DNA of 48,005 nt from positions 1 through 48,005 of the forward strand of contig CANJXI010000024.1 in NCBI GenBank assembly GCA_947478785.1, in the 5' to 3' direction. Shown one piece after another: positions 33,441-41,665 of the stretch. Numbering within the stretch: the first letter of the stretch is position 1; each line of letters starts with the position of its first letter. This DNA comes from Caulobacteraceae bacterium. GTDB lineage: Bacteria > Pseudomonadota > Alphaproteobacteria > Caulobacterales > Caulobacteraceae. The translations under genes and the position numbers were made by a program. The notes under the pieces are model-generated. The model had not been told where the DNA came from and ran no database searches. It worked only from the letters and a program-made list of their open reading frames with translations.

Positions 33441-35843
33441 ATGAGCCAGAGCGCCGCCGACGCCATGCAGGAAATCGCGCCGCTGGGCGGGGTGCGGGTG
33501 CTGGATCTCGCCGAAGGCGCGCTGGGCGCGGTGGGTCGCAGCCTGGCCGAACTGGGCGCCGACGTGGTGCGCGTGGAGCCGCCCGGCGGTGGGGATGACC
33601 GCCGTGAGGGACCTGCGGTTGGCGGGCTGTCGCTGGCCTTCGCCGCGGCGAACCTCGGCAAGCGGGCCATCGAGCTGGACCTTGACCGATCCCCCGACCG
33701 CGAGCAGCTGGAAGCCCTGGCCGCCGGGGCCGACATCCTCATCGAATCGACCACGCCGGGCACAGACGCCGCCAAGGCGCTCGACGCGGCCGGTCTGCGC
33801 GCGCGTCATCCCGGGCTGGTGATCCTGTCCCTGCCGGGCTTCGGCGCCGGGACCTACGCCGGGTGGCGGGCCAGCGACTCGGTGCTGCACGCTCTCAGCG
33901 GCGAACTGGCGCGGTCCGGATCACCCGGCCGCGAGCCCCTGTTGCCGCCGGGGCAGATCGCCCTGCAATGCGCCGCCGCCCAGGCCGCCTACGCCGTGAT
34001 GATCGGCTACCTGCGCCGGCTCCGGACCGGCCAGGGCGACCATATCGAGATGAGTCTCCTGGAGGCCGTCACCCAATCCCTCGATCCGGGCTACGGCATC
34101 GGCGGCACCGCCACGGCCGGCGTGCCCGCGAGCCAACTGCCGCCAGGGCGGCCTGACGTCGCGCAGAACTATCCCATCGTGCCCTGCGCGGACGGCTATG
34201 TGCGGCTGTGCATCCTGGCCGCTCGCCAGTGGCAGGGGATGTTCGAGTGGATGGGCCGCCCGGCCGAGTTCGCCGACCCCGCCCTGAACCTCAACAAGAA
34301 CCGGTTCGCATCCCCCACCCTGCTGCCGGCCATCGCGGCGTTCCTGGCGTCCAGGACGCGGGCTGAGATCGAAGCTGAAGGGGAGCAGCGGCTGATTCCC
34401 GCGGGCGGCGTCGTCAGCCTGTCGGAGGCGATCGTCTCGGACCAGATCAAGGCGGTCGAGGCGCTGCGGGCCTTCGAGGTTGCGCCGGGAGTTTCGGCGG
34501 CTTTCCTGGACGGCCTGTGCGAGGTCGACGGCCGGCGCGCCGGGCCGCGCTCGGGACCGCCGCTGACCGTTGATGACCCGCGCGCGATCCTCGCGGACTG
34601 GTCGGCGGCGCGGCCGGCCGAGCAGCCCGAGGGCGAGACGAAGCCCGGCCGGCCGCTGGAGGGCCTCCGCGTCCTCGACCTGGGCGTCATCGTGGTCGGC
34701 TCCGAATCGGGACGCCTCCTGGCGGACTACGGCGCCGAGGTGATCAAGGTCGAGAACAGCGCCTTCCCCGACGGCTCCCGGGCGGCCTCGCTGACCCTGT
34801 CGCCGGGGTTCGCGGCCGGGCACCGCAACAAGCTCGGCCTCGGCCTCAACCTGCGCGCGCCGGGCGGGCGGGAGTTGTTCCTGGAACTGGCGGCGCGTTC
34901 GGACGTGATCCTGTCTAATTTCAAGGGCGGCACGCTGAAGTCCCTCGGCCTGGAGCCGGAGATGCTGCTGCGGCACAACCCGCGCCTGATCGTCGTCGAA
35001 AGCTCGGCGTTCGGCGCGCGGGGGCCCTTGAGCCGGCGCATGGGCTATGGGCCGCTGGTCCGCGCCGTCGCCGGCCTGACGATGCGCTGGCGCTATCCGG
35101 ACGATCCGGCCGGATTCTGCGACGCCATGACCGCCTACCCTGACAATATCTCCGCGCGCATCGCGATCACCGCGGTGCTGGCCCTGCTGGCGCGGCGCCG
35201 TCGGACGGGGCGCGGCGGCGTTGTCGGGTCCTCGCAGATGGAGATCATGCTGGGCCACCTGGGGGCCGAGGTCCCCCTCGCCGACCTGCGCCGCCAGGGG
35301 ATCGACGTCGGCGGCGGGCCGGCGCGCGACGCGCCGTACGGCGTCTTCCCCTGCGCGGGCGACGATCAGTGGTGCGTGGTGGGCGTGCGCGGGGACGCCG
35401 AGTGGCAGGCGCTTTGCCGGACGATCGACCGGCCCGACCTGGGCGCCGACGAGGCCTTGGGGACGCCGGGCGGACGCGACGCCGCGCGGGACAGGATCGA
35501 CAAGGCCGTCGCCGCCTGGACAGCCTGCGTTGCCCCGGAGGAGGCCATGCGACGCCTGCAGGCCGCCGGTGTTCCGGCCGGGGCCATGCTGCGGGTGTCG
35601 GAGCTTCCCGAATTCGGCTTCTTCCAGGAGCGCGGCTTCTTCCAGTCGGTGGCGCAGCCGCAGCTCGACGACGCGGTCATTGTCGACAACGCCCCGCTTC
35701 GCTCGGACGGCCTGGCCCGGCCATCGCTGCGCCCCGCGCCGCTGATGGGCGAACATACCCGCCAGGTGATCGCCGACATCCTGGGTCTCGACGACCGGGA
35801 GATCGACGTCCTTCTGGAAAAGAAGGTGCTGGAATCCGCATAG
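33441..35843 (+). CDS. Tandem (fused two-domain) class III CoA-transferase, CaiB/BaiF family
   Basis: An 800-residue protein made of two CoA-transferase family III units. The first begins GVRVLDLAEGALGAVGRSLAELGADVVRVEPP (key residues RVLDL...GADVVRVE) near residue 14, the second GLRVLDLGVIVVGSE... near residue 406. Single-domain members are about 400 residues and form interlocked dimers, so this may be an intramolecular pair. At the place where CaiB and formyl-CoA transferase carry the catalytic Asp, both halves appear to have Glu (MSLLEAV near 207; SSQMEIML near 600), judged by eye. It would move CoA between carboxylic acids. It diverges from the HSL-type hydrolase. Confidence 0.88.
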   Translation: MSQSAADAMQEIAPLGGVRVLDLAEGALGAVGRSLAELGADVVRVEPPGGGDDRREGPAVGGLSLAFAAANLGKRAIELDLDRSPDREQLEALAAGADILIESTTPGTDAAKALDAAGLRARHPGLVILSLPGFGAGTYAGWRASDSVLHALSGELARSGSPGREPLLPPGQIALQCAAAQAAYAVMIGYLRRLRTGQGDHIEMSLLEAVTQSLDPGYGIGGTATAGVPASQLPPGRPDVAQNYPIVPCADGYVRLCILAARQWQGMFEWMGRPAEFADPALNLNKNRFASPTLLPAIAAFLASRTRAEIEAEGEQRLIPAGGVVSLSEAIVSDQIKAVEALRAFEVAPGVSAAFLDGLCEVDGRRAGPRSGPPLTVDDPRAILADWSAARPAEQPEGETKPGRPLEGLRVLDLGVIVVGSESGRLLADYGAEVIKVENSAFPDGSRAASLTLSPGFAAGHRNKLGLGLNLRAPGGRELFLELAARSDVILSNFKGGTLKSLGLEPEMLLRHNPRLIVVESSAFGARGPLSRRMGYGPLVRAVAGLTMRWRYPDDPAGFCDAMTAYPDNISARIAITAVLALLARRRRTGRGGVVGSSQMEIMLGHLGAEVPLADLRRQGIDVGGGPARDAPYGVFPCAGDDQWCVVGVRGDAEWQALCRTIDRPDLGADEALGTPGGRDAARDRIDKAVAAWTACVAPEEAMRRLQAAGVPAGAMLRVSELPEFGFFQERGFFQSVAQPQLDDAVIVDNAPLRSDGLARPSLRPAPLMGEHTRQVIADILGLDDREIDVLLEKKVLESA

Positions 35844-35920
35844 CGCCTCTTGGCCTGCCCGCCCGGGCTTGACCCCGGCGGCCGCGTCGAGGGCGCTCCA
35901 AGCCTAGCCGAGCGGTGAAC

Positions 35921-36616
35921 CTAGGCGAGATTGTCGAACGCCGCCGCCGATGTCCGCGACCGCCCGCCAGAGCCGCCGCAGCGCTTGTCGACCACCGCGA
36001 TCAGTCCCCTGAGGCCCAAGCGCAAGGTGACCGGACGGACGCTTATCCCGGCCCCGTGGAACGGCCCCGTGGAAAGCAAGGCCCTGAGTTCGGCGGCGCC
36101 GAAGAGGCGGTGACGCCCCGACGCCGTGAACGTCCAGCGCGCCATCGCCGAGGCGTCGGTTACGTAGACGCTGATCCGGCCGCCGGGCCGCAGCACCCGG
36201 TCAAGCTCGGCCAGGACCCGGGGACCGTCGCTCCAGAAGTAGGCCACGTTCACGGCGAGTATCTTGTCGATCGACCGGTCCGGGAGGCCCGTCTCATCGA
36301 AAGGCGCGCGCCGGAGCTGGATGCGTCCATCACGCGCGGCGGCGCGATTGCGCGCGGAGGCCTGCGCCAGCATCGTCGCCGACTGGTCGACGCCGTGGAT
36401 GATCCCGCGCCGCGACAGGCGGGCGAGCGCGCGGATGCCCTCCCCCGGGCCGAATCCCAACTCCAGGATGTCGTCATCGTCTCGGACATCGAGCGCCTCA
36501 ACGGCCAGTGAGATCGGCTCGCGATTGACGAGCCGCATGGCGGCGCCGACCAGTCGCCCCGCCGGGCCGCGCGGATTTCGCAGCTGCTCGGCGAGACTCT
36601 CGGACAGGGAGGGCAC
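35921..36616 (-). CDS. Class I SAM-dependent methyltransferase
   Basis: A 231-residue cytoplasmic methyltransferase. Motif I is ILELGFGPGEGIRALA at about residues 50-65, followed by the acidic loop GVDQSATMLAQA and motif IV-like KILAVNVAYFW. This is the UbiE/small-molecule group (Methyltransf_11/25). It follows the TPR gene on the same strand after 14 bp, so the two are probably co-transcribed. The substrate cannot be read from sequence. Confidence 0.82.
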   Translation of the reverse strand: MPSLSESLAEQLRNPRGPAGRLVGAAMRLVNREPISLAVEALDVRDDDDILELGFGPGEGIRALARLSRRGIIHGVDQSATMLAQASARNRAAARDGRIQLRRAPFDETGLPDRSIDKILAVNVAYFWSDGPRVLAELDRVLRPGGRISVYVTDASAMARWTFTASGRHRLFGAAELRALLSTGPFHGAGISVRPVTLRLGLRGLIAVVDKRCGGSGGRSRTSAAAFDNLA

Positions 36617-36629
36617 GCTCGCGGCTCGA

Positions 36630-37307
36630 TCAGGAATGCTTCAGCTTGGCGTTCACCTTCACCAGCAGCGCCCGGATCTCCGCCCGGCGTCCCTGATCCC
36701 AGATGGGCCGGTCGGGATGAGGCGGCGTGGCCAGGGCGTGCTGCAGAACCCTTCCGGCGGCGGCGTATTCGCCCTTGGTGATCAGGAAGTCGCCATAGAA
36801 ATAGTTGGCATCCATGCTGTCGGGCGCGATCGACAGGGCCTCGGAGAGGTAGTGGCGCGCCTTGGCCTTGTCGCCGAAGCCGATCGGGAAGCCAGGCACG
36901 CGGTAATAGAGGGTTCCGAGGCTGGTCGGCGCGCCGGCTTCCAGCGCCGTCCGGTCAAGTTGGTAGGCCCTCTCGAAGGTCTTGCGGGACTCCTTGGCGT
37001 CGGCGAGCGCGCTGAGGCCGCTGGACATCGCAGCGTGTTCGCTTTGCGCGATCCCCTGCCAGATGAGCGGCTCCGCTCGCCCTGGATAACGGGCGGTCAC
37101 CGCCGCGGCGTCGCGCGTCAGGATCTCGATCTGGGCGTGCTGCGCGCGCGGATCCTTGATCTGGTACTTTATGCGTTCCCATTCGTGTTCGACCCGGGCG
37201 ACGGCCGCGTCCATCGCGGGATTGTCGGACGCCAGGGCCGGCGCGGAGGGAACCGCCACAGCCAGGAACAACGCTGAAGCCAGGAGCATCTTCGAACGAC
37301 GGAGCAT
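36630..37307 (-). CDS. Exported TPR-repeat protein of unknown function
   Basis: About 225 residues with a signal peptide (MLLASALFLAVAVPSAPALA). The mature part is helical, with repeat-like stretches ending in LSEALSIAPDSMDANYFYG, where the TPR pattern is clearest. Proteins of this kind are usually periplasmic scaffolds. Start chosen at 37307 (MLRRSK) with AAGG upstream; the ATG at 37289 is an alternative. Divergent from the operon starting at 37457. I do not recognise a specific family. Confidence 0.65.
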   Translation of the reverse strand: MLRRSKMLLASALFLAVAVPSAPALASDNPAMDAAVARVEHEWERIKYQIKDPRAQHAQIEILTRDAAAVTARYPGRAEPLIWQGIAQSEHAAMSSGLSALADAKESRKTFERAYQLDRTALEAGAPTSLGTLYYRVPGFPIGFGDKAKARHYLSEALSIAPDSMDANYFYGDFLITKGEYAAAGRVLQHALATPPHPDRPIWDQGRRAEIRALLVKVNAKLKHS

Positions 37308-37456
37308 TTGAACCTTTGGTTTGCGGCCCACCCGGCCAGTAGACGCCGCCATCGAAGCCCCGCCTCAAGGCGCCCGGGTCGGCGGCGGCGACGCGGCGGC
37401 TGAGGGGCGCGGCGCTTGGCGGCGTCGTCTGTCGGCGCAACCGGAGTTTGAAGATC

Positions 37457-38002
37457 GTGAAATTGGATTTCCCAAGGGCCACGCTGTGCGCCCTTCCCGC
37501 GAAGGCGTCCGTTGCTCTGGGGTTGGCCGCGGCCTTGCTGCTCGCCCCCTTTGCGTCCGCCGCGGAGACGGCGGTCAGCCTGCGCGTGACCACGCTGAAT
37601 GGCGCCGCCATGGAGATACCCGGCGGTCTGCCGGAACCGCGGGCGCTCTTGCTCCTCGGCTTCCGGCATGACGACCGCACCGCCCTGGAGGCCTGGCGCC
37701 AAGGCCTTGGCTTGCGCGCCGAGGACAAGGACTGGTTCGAGGTTCCGGTCATCGGCGTCGGCAATCCAATGATCCGGTCCATGATCGTGCGCGGCATGCA
37801 GGGCGGCGTGTCCAGCGTGGCGGACAGGGCCCACTTCGCGCCGGCGTTCGCGGACGCCGGTTCGGTCGCCAAGCAATTTGGCGTCGATCCGGACCGGCCC
37901 GCGGCGGTGGTGGTGGATCGCACGGGGCGGGTCCTGGCCAGGGCAAGCGGGCCATTCGATCCCGCCAAGGCGCAAGTTCTGACCAGCGCGCTAGCCCATT
38001 GA
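37457..38002 (+). CDS. Exported thioredoxin-like protein without CXXC
   Basis: About 181 residues starting at a GTG (37457) with GGAG ten bases upstream; the in-frame TTG at 37448 has no room for a site. The signal peptide is ALGLAAALLLAPFASAAE. The mature part looks like a thioredoxin-fold strand-helix pattern: PRALLLLGFRHDDRTALEAW, then WFEVPVIGVGNPMIRSM, then KQFGVDPDRPAAVVVDRTGRVL. No cysteine pair is present, so it is unlikely to be a redox catalyst; the layout recalls ATP10-like proteins. First gene of the hemolysin-ligase-oxidase operon. Fold assignment is by eye and uncertain. Confidence 0.6.
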   Translation: MKLDFPRATLCALPAKASVALGLAAALLLAPFASAAETAVSLRVTTLNGAAMEIPGGLPEPRALLLLGFRHDDRTALEAWRQGLGLRAEDKDWFEVPVIGVGNPMIRSMIVRGMQGGVSSVADRAHFAPAFADAGSVAKQFGVDPDRPAAVVVDRTGRVLARASGPFDPAKAQVLTSALAH

Positions 38003-38037
38003 CTGGACCGACAGCCGCGGCGCGACCGGGAGCGGCC

Positions 38038-38772
38038 GTGAGGGACCCAACGCTTTGCGGCGTCATATCGACGGGGCGATACAACGAGGACGTCCGATTG
38101 GATCGACGAATTTCCAGCGACCCGCAGCCCACGTACCGCGCGCCTCCCGGCCTTCAGCGCCTACCCGCCGTGCTGGTCGCCGACCGGGAGTCTCCGGACC
38201 GTGAGCGTCTCGAATCGTTCGTCCAGCGCGGCTACTCCGATGCGTTCGGGGCTCATCTGCGCAGCCATTATCCCGTCATCGTCGGGCTGATGGACGCGGC
38301 GTTCGAGGTAGTCGCCGCGGCCGGCATACGCTTCGCCAGCTCTGAGCCCCTGTTCCTCGAGCGATACCTTGGACAGCCGGTCGAGGCGGCTCTGCGGCCC
38401 ATCTACGGAGACAGCATCGAGCGGCGCGAGATCGTCGAGATCGGATCCTTCGCCGCGGACGGCCCGGCCCGCGCCCTGGAGTTTTTCGAGGTGCTCGCCG
38501 GCTTGCTGAGTCCGGCCGAAGGACGGCTCTATGGCGTCGCCACGGTCACGCCCCGCATCGGCGCCATGCTGCGGCGCTCCGGCTTCACCCTGACCCAGAT
38601 CGCCAGCGCGGACCCAGCCTCCGTCGGGGACGCCGCCAGGGACTGGGGTTCCTACTACGAGAGCGGGCCAAGCGTCCTGGCGGGCGAAATCAGCATGCCG
38701 GATTCGGTCGCGCACCCGCGCCGCCGGCAATCCCGCGCTTGCTCCGTCGTCGCGCGGCGTGAGGACCAATGA
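38038..38772 (+). CDS. 'Thermostable hemolysin' family GNAT-like protein
   Basis: About 244 residues. The family block LFLERYLGQPVEAAL (about 106-120) and REIVEIGSFAA (130-140), then LYGVATVTPRIGAMLRRSGF, match proteins annotated thermostable hemolysin (Vibrio TDH-unrelated). That family belongs to the GNAT acyltransferase superfamily; the EIGSFA and GVATVTPRIGAMLRR segments resemble the core of LuxI-type acyl-homoserine lactone synthases by eye. There is no signal peptide, so a secreted toxin is unlikely. I prefer the GTG at 38038 (GGGAG six bases upstream); a TTG at 37999 overlaps the preceding stop and is an alternative. It overlaps the ligase gene by ATGA. A role in acyl transfer is an inference. 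Confidence 0.8.
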   Translation: MRDPTLCGVISTGRYNEDVRLDRRISSDPQPTYRAPPGLQRLPAVLVADRESPDRERLESFVQRGYSDAFGAHLRSHYPVIVGLMDAAFEVVAAAGIRFASSEPLFLERYLGQPVEAALRPIYGDSIERREIVEIGSFAADGPARALEFFEVLAGLLSPAEGRLYGVATVTPRIGAMLRRSGFTLTQIASADPASVGDAARDWGSYYESGPSVLAGEISMPDSVAHPRRRQSRACSVVARREDQ

Positions 38773-40226
38773 GCCGGGTCCTGGAGGCCGTCGCCCAGCA
38801 TGCGTTTGATCGGCCCGACAACCTCGCGCTGAGCGGCGACCGCCTGCGACTGACCTGGGCCGAACTTGCGAAGGCCATCAGGGACGCAATGGAATGGCTG
38901 GGTCCAAGGCTTGAATCCTGCGACGCCGGCGCACCTGTGGCGATCGCGCTGGACAACGGGCCCGCGTGGGTCGTTCTCGATCTGGCGCTCATCGCCTTGG
39001 GCCGCCCGAGCCTGCCCCTGCCCCCGTTCTTCACCGCCGAGCAGCGCCGGCACGCCCTGGCCAACTCGGGCGCCTGCGCCCTGGTCCGGCCTGCCCATGA
39101 CGGCGAAGGCGCCGCCACGCTCATCGCCGCCGAGCCCGTGTTCGCCGAGCGCCTGCCCTTTCCCCCAAGGGCGCTGCACGACGGCGTCGCCAAGATCACC
39201 TACACCTCGGGTTCGACGGGACGGCCCAAGGGCGTCTGCCTGTCGCTTGCCCAGATTGAGTCCGTCGCGGCCTCCATAGTGGAGGTGCTTGGCCGCGAAA
39301 TGGCACAGGTCCACATGGCCGTGCTGCCGCTCGGCGTCCTGCTGGAGAACGTCGCGGGCCTCTACCCCACCCTCCTGGCCGGCGGCCGCTACCACGCGCC
39401 CGGACTGGCCACCCTGGGTTTCGGCCAGGGATCGCGCCCTGACATCCCACGCCTGTGCGCCGCCGTGGCCGACGCGCGCGCCACGAGCCTGATCCTGGTT
39501 CCGGAGATCCTGCGCGGGATCCTCGGCTGGCTGGACGGCGCCGGCGCGCGCCTTCCGTCGCTTGACTTCATCGCCGTCGGTGGGGCGAAGACGCCGCCAT
39601 CCCTGATCGTCGCGGCCCGCGCGGCCGGCCTGCCCGTCTACGAAGGCTATGGTCTCAGCGAGTGCGGTTCGGTCGTCTCGCTCAACCGCCCCCACCACGA
39701 TCGCCCCGGCAGCGTGGGACGTCTCCTTCCCCACCTGACCCTCGCCGTCCGGGCAGACGGGGAGCTGGTCGTAGGGCCCCGTCCCTTCCTCGGCTACGTC
39801 GGCGAGCCGGCCGTCGACGGTCCCTGGGGAACTGGTGACCTCGGAGCGATCGACGTCGACGGTTTCCTGTCGATCTCGGGCCGCAAGTCGAACCTGCTGA
39901 TCACCGCCTTTGGCCGCAACGTCGCCCCCGAATGGGTGGAGAGTGAACTGCTGGCCCAGCCGGAAATCGGTCAGGCGCTGGTCTTCGGCGAAGGCGCGCG
40001 CGCGCTGTGCGCGGTGCTTGTCCCCGCGTCCGCATCCGCCGGCAAGGCCGAGCTGGACGCCGCGGTCCAGCGGACCAACGCGGGCCTGCCCGACTACGCC
40101 CGTGTCAGCCGCTGGCGAGCCTCCCGACCCTTCGGGACAGACCCTGCTGAGGTGACCGGCAATGGCCGACCGCGGCGCGATGTCCTGCGCGCCGCGCACC
40201 GGGACTTCATCGAAAGCGAAGGTTGA
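38769..40226 (+). CDS. AMP-binding (ANL superfamily) acyl-CoA synthetase/ligase-like protein
   Basis: A 485-residue adenylating enzyme. The P-loop motif is TYTSGSTGRPKG (residues 144-155), the A5 motif YGLSECGSV (294-302), the A7 motif GTGDLGAIDVDG (354-365) and the hinge SGRKSNLLITAFGRNVAPEWVE (370-391 region). At the C-terminus the motif that normally contains the adenylation lysine (TxxGKxxR) reads TGNGRPRR, with Arg467 in place of Lys. Substrate would be a carboxylic acid, probably a fatty acid given its partner genes. It overlaps the hemolysin-family gene and is followed after 7 bp by the diiron oxidase. Confidence 0.85.
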   Translation: MSRVLEAVAQHAFDRPDNLALSGDRLRLTWAELAKAIRDAMEWLGPRLESCDAGAPVAIALDNGPAWVVLDLALIALGRPSLPLPPFFTAEQRRHALANSGACALVRPAHDGEGAATLIAAEPVFAERLPFPPRALHDGVAKITYTSGSTGRPKGVCLSLAQIESVAASIVEVLGREMAQVHMAVLPLGVLLENVAGLYPTLLAGGRYHAPGLATLGFGQGSRPDIPRLCAAVADARATSLILVPEILRGILGWLDGAGARLPSLDFIAVGGAKTPPSLIVAARAAGLPVYEGYGLSECGSVVSLNRPHHDRPGSVGRLLPHLTLAVRADGELVVGPRPFLGYVGEPAVDGPWGTGDLGAIDVDGFLSISGRKSNLLITAFGRNVAPEWVESELLAQPEIGQALVFGEGARALCAVLVPASASAGKAELDAAVQRTNAGLPDYARVSRWRASRPFGTDPAEVTGNGRPRRDVLRAAHRDFIESEG

Positions 40227-40233
40227 CCCGACC

Positions 40234-40905
40234 ATGACCTTTTTCGAGACCCTGGCCCGGGACACGCTCGACGAGCGGAACCGATTCTTGGCGATCCCAC
40301 AGATCGTCGATGGCCTGGCCGGGCGGATTTCGCGCGAGACTTACGTCGCCTACCTCACCCAGGCCTACCATCACGTCAGCCACACGGTCCCGCTGATGCG
40401 GCTCGCGCTCAGCCGCCTGGGCCCCTCGCACGCCTTTTTCGCGCGGGCGCTGGAAGGCTACATCGCCGAGGAGACGGGCCACGAACAGTGGATCCTGGAC
40501 GACATCGGCCACTGCGGCGGGAACCGCGCCGACGCGGCCGCCAGCGCGCCCACCGCCGCCACCTCGGCAATGATCGCCCATGCCTACGACGTGGTCGGCA
40601 AGCGCAATCCGATGGGGCTGTTCGGCATGATCTTCGTGTTGGAGGGCGTCAGTATCGCCCTGGCCTCCCAAGGCGCGGCGCGCCTCGCCGTCGGCCTCGG
40701 ACTTGGCCCGGAATGTTTTTCCTATCTCACCTCCCACGGCGCCCTGGACCAGGATCACATGGCCTTTTTCCAGGGCCTCATGACCGAGGTGAACGATCCC
40801 GCGGACCAGGAGGCCATCGTCCAGATGGCCAGGCGGATGTTCGATCTGTTCGGCGACCTGTTCCGGTCCATTCCCCACGGCCGGAGCATCGTCCATGCGG
40901 TTTAG
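40234..40905 (+). CDS. Heme-oxygenase-like diiron oxidase (TenA/UndA/CADD-type fold)
   Basis: A 223-residue all-helical protein. A potential diiron site is visible: the pair of Glu79/Glu80 and His83 in AEETGHEQW, Glu137 in FVLEGVS, and His168, Asp172 and His175 in SHGALDQDH, an HxxxDxxH pattern. Additional histidines lie in YHHVSH (46-50). The ExxH and HxxxDxxH patterns are those of the heme-oxygenase-like diiron oxidases, which include UndA (1-undecene synthesis) and the chlamydial CADD protein. The TenA thiaminase cysteine environment is not evident. It is coupled to the SDR gene by an 11-bp overlap. Likely oxidises an amine or acyl substrate made by the preceding genes. Confidence 0.82.
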   Translation: MTFFETLARDTLDERNRFLAIPQIVDGLAGRISRETYVAYLTQAYHHVSHTVPLMRLALSRLGPSHAFFARALEGYIAEETGHEQWILDDIGHCGGNRADAAASAPTAATSAMIAHAYDVVGKRNPMGLFGMIFVLEGVSIALASQGAARLAVGLGLGPECFSYLTSHGALDQDHMAFFQGLMTEVNDPADQEAIVQMARRMFDLFGDLFRSIPHGRSIVHAV

Positions 40906-41650
40906 CGGCAAGCGGGTGCTGGTGACCGGCGGCAGCGGCGAGATCGGCGCGCGCGTGGCTGGCGCGATGCGCGCCGAAGGGGCCGAGGTCACTATCCTCG
41001 ACCGCGCGCCCCCCGCGGAAGCCGGCCTCGGTTTTTTCGCCTGCGACCTTTCGACGGCCGACGGGCTCGAGGCGGTAGCCTGCTGGGCCGCGGCGCGCGA
41101 CTGGGACATCCTGGTCAACGTTGCGGGGATTTTGCATTTCGGACCGTTCGAGGCCCAGGAGCCCGATCACCTGTTGCGGACTTTCATGGTCAATCTGGTC
41201 GCGCCGACCCGTCTCGCCCAGGCGGTGCTGCCGGGCATGCGGTCCAGGGGCTGGGGCCAGATCGTCAACATTGGCTCGGTGTTCGGCGCCATCAACTTCG
41301 CGCACTTCGCGACCTATTCGGCCTCGAAGGCCGGCCTTCGCGGCTTGAGCCAGGCGCTACGGCGCGAACTCGCGGGTTCCGGGGTGCGGGTCACCTATGT
41401 CGCGCCCCGCGCCGTCCGCACGGGGTTCAACAATGCCCAGGTCATGGCCTTCGCCAAGCTCACCAAGACGGCGATGGATGAACCGGGCCTGGTCGCCGCG
41501 CGCATCGTCAAGGCCATCGCCGAGCGCCGGCGGGAAATATTCATCGGCTTTCCCGAGGCGCTCTACGTCCGGATCAACGCGATCGCCCCCTCCTTGATCG
41601 ACCGGGCCCTGGCGCCCGCGGACCGACAGGTCGCCAAGCTCTTCACTTGA
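40895..41650 (+). CDS. Short-chain dehydrogenase/reductase
   Basis: A classical SDR of 251 residues. The nucleotide-binding motif is VTGGSGEIGARVA (residues 10-22), the structural NVAG motif is at 75-78, Ser128 lies in NIGSVFG and the catalytic YxxxK is Tyr141-Lys145 (YSASK). Residues after position 190 (IVKAIAERRREIFIGFPEALYVRINA) resemble SDRs acting on lipophilic substrates. It overlaps the diiron oxidase gene and closes the operon. It would interconvert an alcohol and a ketone or aldehyde in the same pathway. Confidence 0.88.
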   Translation: MRFSGKRVLVTGGSGEIGARVAGAMRAEGAEVTILDRAPPAEAGLGFFACDLSTADGLEAVACWAAARDWDILVNVAGILHFGPFEAQEPDHLLRTFMVNLVAPTRLAQAVLPGMRSRGWGQIVNIGSVFGAINFAHFATYSASKAGLRGLSQALRRELAGSGVRVTYVAPRAVRTGFNNAQVMAFAKLTKTAMDEPGLVAARIVKAIAERRREIFIGFPEALYVRINAIAPSLIDRALAPADRQVAKLFT

Positions 41651-41665
41651 AGCCGGCGCGCGAAG

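Noticed and set aside
38038-38772. Secreted toxin (hemolysin) function
   Set aside because: No signal peptide or pore-forming features; operon context and GNAT-like blocks favour an enzyme.
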